NCBI GenBank assembly: GCA_049315745.1
Contig: JBMOJO010000013.1
Location: 1 to 33,265 of the forward strand
DNA: 33,265 bases
Direction of reading: 5' to 3'
DNA from: JADJPL01 sp049315745
GTDB lineage: Bacteria; Bacteroidota; Bacteroidia; Chitinophagales; Saprospiraceae
The number at the start of each line of letters is the position of its first letter. Position 1 is the stretch's first letter. Shown piece after piece: positions 1 to 8,528 of the stretch. A program made the position numbers and the translations under genes. Under the pieces are notes generated by a model that searched no databases, was not told the origin of the DNA, and saw only the letters and a program-made list of their open reading frames with translations.

Positions 1-431
1 GGGGCGCAGCGCGAGGCCCTGCGACAGAGCCAGGGGGGGCGGAAGGCACGAGGGCAGGCGCACCCGAGCGGTGCGGGCCCGCGCCGGGCGGAGGGCCCGC
101 GACGGTCGAGGCCTCAGCAAAACGCGCGCGTCGCACAGGAAGCAAGGACCCGGCGAGAAGCCTTGGTCTGTAACCGGGTGGCGCCACTGCCACCGAGAGA
201 AGGGGGCGGGATTCGGTAGCCAGCAGAGAAAGCAAACATGCCACGCCGGCCTGCCGGCAGCGGAATCGGGCGGGGGCGGGGTTGGCTTCGGGGACGGGGG
301 CGGGGGTGCAGGGCTGACCGCCACGGCAGCGACCTCCTCCCTTTTAGCGCCCGTACGCTTGCAGGAGCAGAAAACAGTGCAGAGCACCATACATACGATT
401 AACGGCCTCCGGCCACTTATCCGATAGCGCA
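1..431. other. G-rich, gene-free contig end of foreign appearance
   Basis: No credible gene is seen here. Roughly the first 340 bases are strikingly rich in G and C, with many G runs (for example five closely spaced runs of four or five G between 272 and 306 that could form a G-quadruplex), quite unlike the rest of the window. Bases about 341-431 look more like the host. An open frame on the plus strand (71-427) translates to low-complexity Arg/Gly-rich sequence with no domain and is not called. In Bacteroidota the E2 gene sucB often follows sucA, but here this stretch follows the sucA stop. A chimeric read or misassembled contig end is the simplest explanation; a real G-rich insertion cannot be excluded. 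Confidence 0.6.
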
Positions 432-3197
432 TCAACTTTGAGTGACAGTTTCTTCCTTTAATACATTCAATGCCTGGCCGATGATGGATTCTTGTTGCTG
501 GTCATGAACTTTTTTGAAGCCTGTCGCGGGGGAGGCCCCAGCCTTTCGGGAGATCAGCCGCACCTGCCCGGGGCGGTAGTTCAGCGCAACAAACGACCAG
601 GCCCCCATATTTGCCGGTTCCTCCTGAACCCATACCAACTCGGGGTTTCCGTATTTCGACACGAGGTTGTCCAGTTGTTTTGCAGGAAAAGGGTAAACCT
701 GTTCGACGCGGACAATGGCAACGTCGCGGACGTCCATTTCCCGTTTTTTCTGCTGCAAGTCGTAATACACTTTTCCTGAACATAGGACCATACGCGTTAC
801 CTTGGGTGATTTGGACTTTTCCAGGTCTGGATCCGGGATAACTTCCTGGAACCGCTTACCGGTTGCCATCGCTTCCAGTGGCGATACACACTCCGGATGG
901 CGAAGCAAGGACTTTGGCGACATGACTACGAGCGGCTTACGGAAATTCCAGGCCAGCTGCCTGCGGAGCAGGTGGAAAAAGTTGGCAGGGGTTGTGACAT
1001 TCGCTACGACCATATTCAGGTCGGCGCATGACTGAAGGAAGCGTTCCATCCGGGCGCTAGAGTGTTCGGGGCCCTGGCCTTCGTATCCGTGCGGGAGCAA
1101 CAAGACCAAGCCGCTCATGCGCTGCCATTTGCTTTCTGCCGCGGTAATAAACTGATCCACCATTGTTTGGGCGCCATTGTGGAAATCGCCGAATTGGGCC
1201 TCCCATAGCACTAGGGAGTGTGGGGTGCCGAGGGAATAGCCATATTCAAAGCCCATAACCCCGAACTCGGAGAGCAGGGAGTTGAAGATACGGAATTTCC
1301 CCTGGTTTTCGCGGATATTGGAAAGCCGGTTGAGCTGCCTGCCTGTTTTTGCATCGTACATCACCGCATGGCGGTGGGAGAAAGTGCCCCTTTTGACGTC
1401 CTGTCCGCTCATGCGCACATCTTTTCCTTCCAGCAGAATACTTGCGTATGCCGTGAGTTCGCCCATAGCCCAGTCCAATTGGTTATTGGCGAGCATTTTC
1501 TGTTTGTCTTCCAGCAGTCGCTTTGCTTTGGGAAGTGGGGTAAAATCATCGGGCAGCTGGAGTAAATGCCCGGTGATGACATCCAGGGTTTTCGTTGGGA
1601 TGCCCGTTGGTGGAGATTGGTCGAAATCCGCGGAGCCTGGCTTTAAGAGGGATTTCCATGCGGCCTCGGGCGCCTGGAGGACATAAGGCAGCGTATGCTG
1701 GCGGAGGTTGTCGAGCCGTTCCTGGAGGGTTTTCCAGAACCTCGCCTCCATTTCGTCCGCCAGTTGTTTTTCCATCACACCGGATTCGATCAACTCTTTC
1801 GTATAGATTTCCCGGGGGTTCGGGTGCTTGACGATGATATCGTACATATCCGGCTGGGTGAATTTGGGGTCGTCCCCTTCGTTGTGCCCATGTCTGCGGT
1901 AGCAGAGCATATCAATAAACACATCTTCGTTGAAGGTCTGGCGGTATTCGAGGGCGAGTTCTACAGCAAAGACCAGGGCCTCCGGATCATCGCCGTTCAC
2001 GTGAAAGACCGGCGCATCTACCACGCTGGCTACGCCGGTACAATAGGTAGATGACCGGGCATCGTCAAAATCGGTCGTAAAGCCGATCTGATTGTTGATG
2101 ACCAGGTGCAGGGTCCCCCCGGTAGCATAGCCTTCCAGCTTGCTCATCTGGATGGTTTCATAGACTACGCCTTGTCCTGCAAGGGCGGCGTCGCCATGGA
2201 TCAGGACGGGCAGCAGGCGGTCGTAATCGCTGTTGTAGAGTACATCCGCTTTAGAGCGGGCGAAGCCTTCCACAACGGGGTTTACGGCCTCCAGGTGAGA
2301 GGGGTTGGGGACGAGTTCCAGTTGCACCATATTTCCGGAGGGCGTTATCATTTGCGAGGAGTAGCCCAGGTGGTATTTGACGTCGCCATCGCCAAAACTT
2401 TGGTCGGGGATCACTGCGCCTTCGAACTCGGTGAAGATTTGTTCGTACGTTTTGCCCATGATATTTGCGAGTACATTGAGCCGCCCCCGGTGCGCCATTC
2501 CGATGAACACTTCCCGGATCCCTGCCTCCCCCGCTTTATTGATAATCGCATCGAGGCCGACGATTGCGGACTCGCCGCCTTCGAGGGAGAAGCGTTTCTG
2601 CCCGATGAATTTGGTATGGAGGAACTTCTCGAATACCACGGCACCGTTGAGTTTTTCCAGTATCCGCCGCTTTTTTTCGATTGGGATTTCGTAATGCAGT
2701 TCCGGACGATGGGCCTCTATGCGGGAGCGCAGCCAGCGGCGTTTTTCCCGTCCCTGCATATAGTTGAATTCAAAGCCGATGTGGCTGCAATATACCCTTC
2801 TGAGGTGGGCGATGATTTCCCTAAGGGTTGCGGGGTTTTCCATCCCGCATTCTTTGGCCGCGTAAAAGATGGTATCCAGGTCCTCTTCGCCCAGGCTGAA
2901 GTCGGAGATCGCCAGCTTGGCCTTTCGGTCCCGGCGTTTCCGGATGGGATTGGTGTCTGATTCCAGGTGGCCGCGGAAACGATACGCGTTGATCATGGCC
3001 AGCACCCGGAATTCTTTGGGATTGATCGCACCATGTACCGGCGCAGTGTCCGGTGTCCGATCTGCCAGGCCAAATTCAAACCCTTTGAAAAATACCCGCC
3101 AGTCTTCTTCTACGAGATCGGGGTTTTGGAGATAGCGCTCATAGAGCGACTCGATGTACGCTGGATGCGCATTCGCTATGAAAGAATAGTTTACCAT
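432..3197 (-). CDS. sucA: 2-oxoglutarate dehydrogenase E1 component
   Basis: Thiamine-diphosphate-dependent E1 subunit of the 2-oxoglutarate dehydrogenase complex. It decarboxylates 2-oxoglutarate in the TCA cycle and passes the succinyl group to the lipoyl domain of E2 (SucB). The 921 aa length is normal for the family. The N-terminal E1 segment (about 10-40, YIESLYERY then EEDWRVFFKGF) is followed by the ThDP fold with HRGRLNVLAN (236-245), HGDAALAGQG (334-343) and INNQIGFTT (367-375), and by a C-terminal transketolase-like half. The start MVNYSF places the N-terminal motif correctly. A promoter lies just upstream (3223-3255), predicting a leader of about 20 nt. No sucB is seen downstream, where the sequence becomes anomalous G-rich DNA. 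The identification is secure. Confidence 0.97.
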   Translation of the reverse strand: MVNYSFIANAHPAYIESLYERYLQNPDLVEEDWRVFFKGFEFGLADRTPDTAPVHGAINPKEFRVLAMINAYRFRGHLESDTNPIRKRRDRKAKLAISDFSLGEEDLDTIFYAAKECGMENPATLREIIAHLRRVYCSHIGFEFNYMQGREKRRWLRSRIEAHRPELHYEIPIEKKRRILEKLNGAVVFEKFLHTKFIGQKRFSLEGGESAIVGLDAIINKAGEAGIREVFIGMAHRGRLNVLANIMGKTYEQIFTEFEGAVIPDQSFGDGDVKYHLGYSSQMITPSGNMVQLELVPNPSHLEAVNPVVEGFARSKADVLYNSDYDRLLPVLIHGDAALAGQGVVYETIQMSKLEGYATGGTLHLVINNQIGFTTDFDDARSSTYCTGVASVVDAPVFHVNGDDPEALVFAVELALEYRQTFNEDVFIDMLCYRRHGHNEGDDPKFTQPDMYDIIVKHPNPREIYTKELIESGVMEKQLADEMEARFWKTLQERLDNLRQHTLPYVLQAPEAAWKSLLKPGSADFDQSPPTGIPTKTLDVITGHLLQLPDDFTPLPKAKRLLEDKQKMLANNQLDWAMGELTAYASILLEGKDVRMSGQDVKRGTFSHRHAVMYDAKTGRQLNRLSNIRENQGKFRIFNSLLSEFGVMGFEYGYSLGTPHSLVLWEAQFGDFHNGAQTMVDQFITAAESKWQRMSGLVLLLPHGYEGQGPEHSSARMERFLQSCADLNMVVANVTTPANFFHLLRRQLAWNFRKPLVVMSPKSLLRHPECVSPLEAMATGKRFQEVIPDPDLEKSKSPKVTRMVLCSGKVYYDLQQKKREMDVRDVAIVRVEQVYPFPAKQLDNLVSKYGNPELVWVQEEPANMGAWSFVALNYRPGQVRLISRKAGASPATGFKKVHDQQQESIIGQALNVLKEETVTQS

Positions 3198-3222
3198 CAG
3201 ATCCTGTAAATATTTTGAGCTG

Positions 3223-3255
3223 CAAATATAATCGAAAGTACTTAAAACCGTCCAA
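3223..3255 (-). promoter_or_regulatory. sucA promoter, Bacteroidota type
   Basis: Read on the minus strand, TTGG (3255-3252) is followed after 21 nt by TATATTTG (3230-3223), matching the Bacteroidota -33/-7 pattern of TTTG or TTGG and TAnnTTTG. Transcription would begin near 3216, about 20 nt before the sucA ATG. Spacing is at the long end of the range. Motif match only. Confidence 0.55.
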
Positions 3256-3362
3256 GCGGACCGTATAAGTGTTAAACGTATTTTTAAGCGTTGATCCCGT
3301 CCATTGGTTCGGAAAAAGCAGAAAATTCTTCACTACAAAATCCGGGGCTGCCCCTTTCGGCA

Positions 3363-4085
3363 TCAGAGCTGATAATTTGGCTCCAGTTTGCCACTTTTGC
3401 GGTAGTAATCGGTAATTATCCGCACGACCTCCCGGGGATCGTCCACGATCGGCATCAGGTCGAGGTCTTTTGCGCTGATGTTGTTTTCCTGTTCCAGGAC
3501 GACCTCCTTAAGCCATTGTTTGAGCCCGCTCCAGAAGCTTGTTCCGACGAGTATGACCGGAAAATAACTGATTTTATTGGTTTGTATCAGGGTAAGGACC
3601 TCGAACAGCTCGTCGAGGGTGCCAAAACCGCCGGGCAGGACGACAAAAGCCTGGGCATATTTTACGAACATGACCTTTCGGACAAAGAAGTAGCGAAAAT
3701 TGAGGTTTTTGTCGTTCTCGATGAAGGGGTTGGATATTTGTTCGAAGGGCAGGTCTATATTGAGGCCGACGGAACGCCCACCGTAAAGATACGCGCCTTT
3801 GTTGCCTGCTTCCATGATCCCGGGGCCGCCCCCGGTGATAATCCCATAACCCTCCTCGGTAAGCAAATGGGCGATTTGCACTGCCAGCTTGTAGTTTGGA
3901 TGGTCGGGCTTGGTACGGGCCGAACCGAAAATGGAGACGCATGGGCCGATTTTATACATGGTTTCGAACCCTTCTACAAATTCGGAGATGACCTTGAACA
4001 TCGTCCAGGAGTTTTCTGCTTTTATGCCTCCTGTCCATTCCTTTTTCGGCGTCTTTGGTTCCTGGTGGGTGTTTTCTTCTGTCAT
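3363..4085 (-). CDS. LOG-family protein (TIGR00730), putative nucleoside 5'-monophosphate phosphoribohydrolase
   Basis: Rossmann-fold protein of 240 aa, formerly labelled lysine decarboxylase-like. The family hydrolyses the N-glycosidic bond of (modified) purine 5'-monophosphates, releasing base and ribose 5-phosphate. Both signature motifs are present: GGGPGIMEAGNKGA in the first half and PGGFGTLDELFE in the second, the latter with the catalytic Glu. The first ~30 residues (THQEPKTPKKEWTGG) are polar and probably disordered. A -7-like TAAATTTG lies on the minus strand at 4115-4108, without a clear -33 box. The gene appears monocistronic, with 165 nt to the sucA start. The family is certain; the substrate in this organism cannot be told from sequence. 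Confidence 0.9.
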   Translation of the reverse strand: MTEENTHQEPKTPKKEWTGGIKAENSWTMFKVISEFVEGFETMYKIGPCVSIFGSARTKPDHPNYKLAVQIAHLLTEEGYGIITGGGPGIMEAGNKGAYLYGGRSVGLNIDLPFEQISNPFIENDKNLNFRYFFVRKVMFVKYAQAFVVLPGGFGTLDELFEVLTLIQTNKISYFPVILVGTSFWSGLKQWLKEVVLEQENNISAKDLDLMPIVDDPREVVRIITDYYRKSGKLEPNYQL

Positions 4086-4291
4086 AACGCTTTGGTATTT
4101 AAACGGTCAAATTTAGGATTAAAAAGGATATAGCGGATTGACAAGATTAATTTTTTGGGTTAAATACGAGCTGCTGACGATTTATCAGATTTGTTGTGAT
4201 CGGATTTTCATGGGTTGAAAATGGCGCATTTCCCCCCCGCGATAACCCGTCACAACAGGTCTGGGTGTTCCATAAAAAGCAGCTTATATGG

Positions 4292-5569
4292 CTAAGTCCG
4301 GTCATCGTGAAAGGCGTGATAGGCATCCCGGACGTAAGCGGTCACGTCCTCAAGGGAAGGGAAACGTGCGAACAGGTCGTAGAGGGAATTTGGGGTACTG
4401 CCTGAAGAGGGCATGGCGTACTTGAGTACATCTTCTTCGCTGATGGTTTGGCCGCCGAGAATGACGAGGCGTTCGACAACATTTCTGAGCTCCCGGATAT
4501 TTCCGCTCCAGGAATAATTTTTGAGATGTTCCAGGGCCTCGGAGGCGATTTTTTTGAGTGGGACACCGTATTCCTGGCAGACCAGCCGGAGAAAATGAGC
4601 CGTCAGATCGGGGATGTCGGAGCGCCGCTCATTAAGTGCGGGGGTTTCGATGACGATAACGGCGAGGCGGTGGTAAAGGTCTTCGCGGAACCTACCCAAG
4701 GCGATTTCCCTGCGCAGATCCTTGTTGGTGGCGGCCAGCACCCGGACGTCCACGCGGATATCCTTGTCCCCGCCTACGCGGGCGATACGCTGTTCCTGTA
4801 AGGCCCTGAGCACCTTGGCCTGGGCGGAAAGGCTCATGTCGCCAATCTCATCGAGGAAGAGGGTCCCTCCGTTAGCTTGTTCGAATTTGCCGATATGCTG
4901 GCGTACGGCTGAGGTAAAGGCCCCTTTTTCATGGCCGAACAACTCGCTTTCGATCAGCTCGGAAGGGATAGCTGCGCAGTTGACTTCTATGATTGGGTGG
5001 CTTGCTCTGGCGCTGTATTCGTGCAGCCACCTTGCGACAAGCTCCTTGCCCGATCCATTCGGGCCGGTAATCAGGACCCTCGCATCGGTAGGGCCTACAC
5101 GCATAATGGTTTCTTTTAACCGGACAACGGCAGGAGATTCGCCGATAATTTCCTGCAGACCTGCTTTAGCCACTTTGCGTTTGAGCTGGCGGGTTTCCTG
5201 CAGAAGGCTCGATTTATCCATCGCATTGCGCAACGTGATCAGGAGCCGGTTAAGGTCGGGGGGTTTGCTGATGAAGTCAAAAGCCCCCCGCTTGACGGAT
5301 TCTACTGCAGTGTCTATCGTCGCATGGCCGGAGAGCATCACCACTGCCGTGCCCGGGCGGATTTCCTGGATTTTTTCCAGGGCGTCCATTCCGTCGAGTT
5401 CTGGCATTTTGATGTCGAGCAACACGACATCGAACGCTTGCTGTTTGATTCTGGCCAGGCAGTCCATTCCGTTGGCCGCTTCTTCCACACTAAATTGTTC
5501 CAGTTCGAGGATGTTGCGCAAGGCCCGGCGGATGCTGGCTTCGTCGTCCACGATCAATATTTTTGCCAT
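4292..5569 (-). CDS. NtrC-type sigma-54 response regulator without a DNA-binding domain
   Basis: Two-component response regulator of 425 aa from the ATG at 5569; an open frame extends 19 codons further upstream, but MAKILIVDDE is the canonical receiver start. Receiver domain 1-120 has acidic residues D8/D9, phospho-acceptor D52 (VLLDIKMP) and K102. The AAA+ sigma-54 interaction domain (about 140-370) has Walker A GPNGSGKE (169-176), Walker B GGTLFLDE (234-241) and NIRELRNVVERL (357-368). The sigma-54 contact loop reads GAFTSA (216-221) instead of GAFTGA. After residue 390 only ~35 residues remain (SLYDLF...FHDDRT) and the Fis-type helix-turn-helix expected there is missing; I could not find it in any frame downstream. 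No partner kinase is in the window. It may act on sigma-54 holoenzyme without specific DNA binding, or be a degenerate copy. Confidence 0.9.
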   Translation of the reverse strand: MAKILIVDDEASIRRALRNILELEQFSVEEAANGMDCLARIKQQAFDVVLLDIKMPELDGMDALEKIQEIRPGTAVVMLSGHATIDTAVESVKRGAFDFISKPPDLNRLLITLRNAMDKSSLLQETRQLKRKVAKAGLQEIIGESPAVVRLKETIMRVGPTDARVLITGPNGSGKELVARWLHEYSARASHPIIEVNCAAIPSELIESELFGHEKGAFTSAVRQHIGKFEQANGGTLFLDEIGDMSLSAQAKVLRALQEQRIARVGGDKDIRVDVRVLAATNKDLRREIALGRFREDLYHRLAVIVIETPALNERRSDIPDLTAHFLRLVCQEYGVPLKKIASEALEHLKNYSWSGNIRELRNVVERLVILGGQTISEEDVLKYAMPSSGSTPNSLYDLFARFPSLEDVTAYVRDAYHAFHDDRT

Positions 5570-5663
5570 ACGTGCAGTTTTGCATGTTCCGGTGTTGCTT
5601 GGGGGGGGAGCCGTCAAAATTAACAAAAAGAACAGGAGTTTTCAGGCCGTGCAGCAGGAATTT

Positions 5664-6935
5664 TTAGGACGGATCGTATTCGGGCGACTTACAGGTGGTT
5701 TTTTCCAGGCTGCAATATGCCAGCCAGGCCATGAGTCCGGTTGCCGTTTCGAGGGCGGATTCGTCAATATCAAAGCGATTCGAGTGGACGGGGTACCGGA
5801 TTCCTTTTGCCGGGTTGCCGGTACCGAGACGATAGAAACAGGCGGGGATTTTTTGTGCATAAAAGGCAAAATCTTCGGAGGACATACGCTGGGGGAGTGC
5901 GACCACGTGTTGTGGCCCGAGGTATTCTGCGGCATTTTCTATTGCGGTATGGGTAAGGCCTTCATGGTTGTACAGGTTCGGGTAGCCCCTGGCGATTTTT
6001 AGTTCGCAATAGCCCCCCATACCTTCTGCAATGCCTTTAGCCATTTTTTCGATACGCTCCAGGGCCTTTGCGCGCCAGTCTTCGTCCATAGTACGGAAGG
6101 TACCTTCAAGGTCCACGGCATCCGTGATGATATTGGTTGCGCCCCCGCGGGAATTGATTTTGCCGAACGTCAGTACGCTGGGAGTCAGCGGGTTATTCAT
6201 ACGGCTGATCAGTTGTTGCAAGGCGCTGATCACTTGTGCCGCGATGGCGATAGGGTCGGTACATTCATTTGGCAGGGCACCGTGGCCGCCTTTGCCATGG
6301 ATGGTGAGGTAGAGTTCGTCGGAAGAGGCCATATAGTTTCCGCTGCAAAAGCCCACTTTACCCGCTTCAAGGGGGGGGTGGACGTGCTGGCCAAAAATGA
6401 GCGCGGGGGCAGGATCCTCAAGGATACCTTCTGCGATCATTACGGAAGCGCCGCCGGGTACGCTTTCTTCTCCGGGCTGAAAAATGAGCTTTACCTTACC
6501 CGGGAGTTCGTGGCGGATGGCCTGGAGGATGGCGGCAGTCCCGAGCAGCGACGCCGTATGGACATCGTGGCCACAGGCGTGCATAATACCCGGATGGGCT
6601 GATTTATAGGGCACATCGTTTGCTTCTTCGATAGGCAAGGCATCCATATCTGCACGCAGTGCAATGACGCGGTCCGACGGCTGCTGCCCTTCGATGACAG
6701 CGACTACCCCTGTGCCTGCAATGCCTGTCCGATGAGGGATACCGAGTCGCTCCAGTTCCTGAGCGACAAAGCGTGCGGTATCTTCCTCCTTGAAAGAAAG
6801 TTCAGGATAGCGGTGTAAATGCCGGCGCAGGTAAACGACGCGTTCGTGCCGGTCTCGTGCGAGTTTTCGGATCTGTTGTGAAAGTTTCAAGGGCTGTGTT
6901 TTTTGTTGGGTAACACTAAAATTATACGGGGTCAA
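5664..6935 (-). CDS. M20-family amidohydrolase (N-acyl amino acid / hippurate hydrolase type)
   Basis: Zinc-dependent hydrolase of about 423 aa that removes acyl groups from N-acylated amino acids or related amides. Family motifs are in order: LRRHLHRYPELSF near residue 40, RADMDALPIEE, HACGHDVHTASLLG, and QPGEE, which carries the catalytic Glu and a metal ligand; a dimerisation domain follows and the C-terminal metal-binding half contains MSSEDFAFY. No ATG or GTG exists before the first motif: translation must begin at a TTG, either at 6935 (used here) or at 6890, which would give the more usual length. It lies 8 nt downstream of the SLC13 transporter gene, so the two are probably cotranscribed, and the transporter may import the substrate or product. 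The exact substrate is unknown. Confidence 0.9.
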   Translation of the reverse strand: MTPYNFSVTQQKTQPLKLSQQIRKLARDRHERVVYLRRHLHRYPELSFKEEDTARFVAQELERLGIPHRTGIAGTGVVAVIEGQQPSDRVIALRADMDALPIEEANDVPYKSAHPGIMHACGHDVHTASLLGTAAILQAIRHELPGKVKLIFQPGEESVPGGASVMIAEGILEDPAPALIFGQHVHPPLEAGKVGFCSGNYMASSDELYLTIHGKGGHGALPNECTDPIAIAAQVISALQQLISRMNNPLTPSVLTFGKINSRGGATNIITDAVDLEGTFRTMDEDWRAKALERIEKMAKGIAEGMGGYCELKIARGYPNLYNHEGLTHTAIENAAEYLGPQHVVALPQRMSSEDFAFYAQKIPACFYRLGTGNPAKGIRYPVHSNRFDIDESALETATGLMAWLAYCSLEKTTCKSPEYDPS

Positions 6936-6943
6936 AAAGGGGC

Positions 6944-8392
6944 TTAAAGATTACCGGTTTCGTACAGGTAGGGCAGCAGCGTTTTTACAAAAAGGGTAAT
7001 CAGCAGTACAGCGATGATATTCATGACAAATCCTGCCTTTGCCATTTCTGCAATCCGGACATGGCCGCTTGCAAATACGATGGCGTTAGGTGGCGTGGAC
7101 ATGGGGAGCATGAACGCACCGCTTGCAGCCAGCGTTACGGGAATACACATTTCTTCCGGAGGGATGCCCGTGCCAACGGCGATGGCTCCGACTACCGGCA
7201 GGAAAATCGTCACCAGGGCGACATTAGACATAATTTCCGTGAGAAAAAGGCTAATCGTGGCAAGTCCCAGGATCAGCAACCAGGAGCTTGCGGGCATGTC
7301 CCTGAATTGATTGCCGATGAGGTCAATAATGCCGGTGGTCGCCAGGCCGTCAGCCAGGCTTAGGCCCCCGCCGAAGAGGAGGAGGATCCCCCAGGGCAGT
7401 TTTTCGGTATGGCCCCATTCCAGCAATGTCCGGCCTTTTTTCCAATCTGACGGGATAATGAACAGGCTGATTGCGGCGATCAAGGCGATTGCCGTATCGG
7501 ACAGCTTGAGGAAAGGGAGGAAGCGGTTGATTTGTGACTGGAAAATCCAGCAAAATGCCGCGCCTATAAATACGGCCAGGGTACGGCGTTCGCCACTGGA
7601 GACCGCGCCGAGTTCGGCGATCTCCTCCTGGACGAGCTCCTGGGCGCCACTGAATTCTCCCAGGCGGTTGGGGTATATGATTTTCACGAGTACAATATAG
7701 GCCAGCAGGAGCAGGGTCAAGGCAAAAGGAAACCCGACGATAAACCATTCCGCAAACGATACCTCGATGCCCAGGGATTCCTGCATATATCCGGCAAAAA
7801 CGACGTTGGGGGGCGTGCCGATAATGGTAGCCATGCCCCCGATACTGGAGGCGTAAGCAATGCCGAGCATCATCGCAATACTAAAGCGCTGCATCCCTTT
7901 CATGAGATGCGGCTTGACCCGGCGCTGCAGCAGGTCAATCACGGAGAGTGCGATCGGCAGCATCATAATGGTGGTTGCCGTATTGCTGATCCACATACTG
8001 ATCAGGGCGGTTGAAAGGTAAAACCCCAGCAGGATCCCGTCTGCATTGGTACCGGTAAGCCGGACGATGTTGAGGGCAATCCGGCGGTGGAGGTTCCAGC
8101 GCTCCATCGCAAGCGCGATCACAAAGCCGCCCATGAACAGATAAACGACGGGGTTGGAATATGGGGCGGCGGCGTCGGCAAGCTTCTGTACGCCCATCAT
8201 CGGCAGGAGCAGCATGGGCAGCATGGCGGTAACTGCGATCGGGACGGATTCTGTTATCCACCAGGTGAGCATGAGTACGGCAAGGGCAATGACTTTCCAT
8301 CCTTCAGGGCTGATGGGCCCGGGCGCGGGAAGGCTCAGCAAGGCCACGAAAGCTAGCGGGCCAATAAAAAGCCCGGTTTTTTTTGAGTCCAT
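6944..8392 (-). CDS. SLC13/DASS-family sodium:dicarboxylate (or sulfate) symporter
   Basis: Inner membrane carrier of 482 aa with about a dozen hydrophobic segments along its length. The first substrate/sodium motif SNTAT is present (SNTATTIMMLP), while the second is SNVALVTIFLP, with Val in place of Thr. The family signature near the C terminus reads GAFMLPMSTPPNAIVF. The long hydrophilic loop (about 230-270, EFSGAQELVQEEIAEL) is usual. DASS proteins cotransport sodium with C4-C6 dicarboxylates, citrate or sulfate; the sequence alone does not settle which. It is the first gene of a two-gene unit with the M20 hydrolase, which makes an organic anion such as an acyl amino acid or carboxylate more likely than sulfate (inference). 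Confidence 0.92.
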   Translation of the reverse strand: MDSKKTGLFIGPLAFVALLSLPAPGPISPEGWKVIALAVLMLTWWITESVPIAVTAMLPMLLLPMMGVQKLADAAAPYSNPVVYLFMGGFVIALAMERWNLHRRIALNIVRLTGTNADGILLGFYLSTALISMWISNTATTIMMLPIALSVIDLLQRRVKPHLMKGMQRFSIAMMLGIAYASSIGGMATIIGTPPNVVFAGYMQESLGIEVSFAEWFIVGFPFALTLLLLAYIVLVKIIYPNRLGEFSGAQELVQEEIAELGAVSSGERRTLAVFIGAAFCWIFQSQINRFLPFLKLSDTAIALIAAISLFIIPSDWKKGRTLLEWGHTEKLPWGILLLFGGGLSLADGLATTGIIDLIGNQFRDMPASSWLLILGLATISLFLTEIMSNVALVTIFLPVVGAIAVGTGIPPEEMCIPVTLAASGAFMLPMSTPPNAIVFASGHVRIAEMAKAGFVMNIIAVLLITLFVKTLLPYLYETGNL

Positions 8393-8528
8393 ATTCCGGA
8401 TAATGAGGAGGTAAAAAAGAGGTTAGAAAATAATATGCACAAAATTCAAAAAAAAACCTATCTTAAGTCTTCATAAGGAAATAATTTTTGTTTGATGGAT
8501 AATAAGAAAGATTACAGTGCAAATTTGC

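Noticed and set aside
71..427. Plus-strand open frame of 118 codons in the G-rich end
   Set aside because: Low-complexity Arg/Gly composition, no domain, and it lies in DNA of suspect origin.
2106..2960. Long antisense frame opposite sucA (284 codons)
   Set aside because: Opposite a certain gene with clear motifs; it arises from codon composition and shows no recognisable domain.
4722..6002. Plus-strand frame of 426 codons opposite the response regulator and M20 genes
   Set aside because: Antisense to two well-supported genes and rich in Ser/Arg, as expected for a shadow frame.
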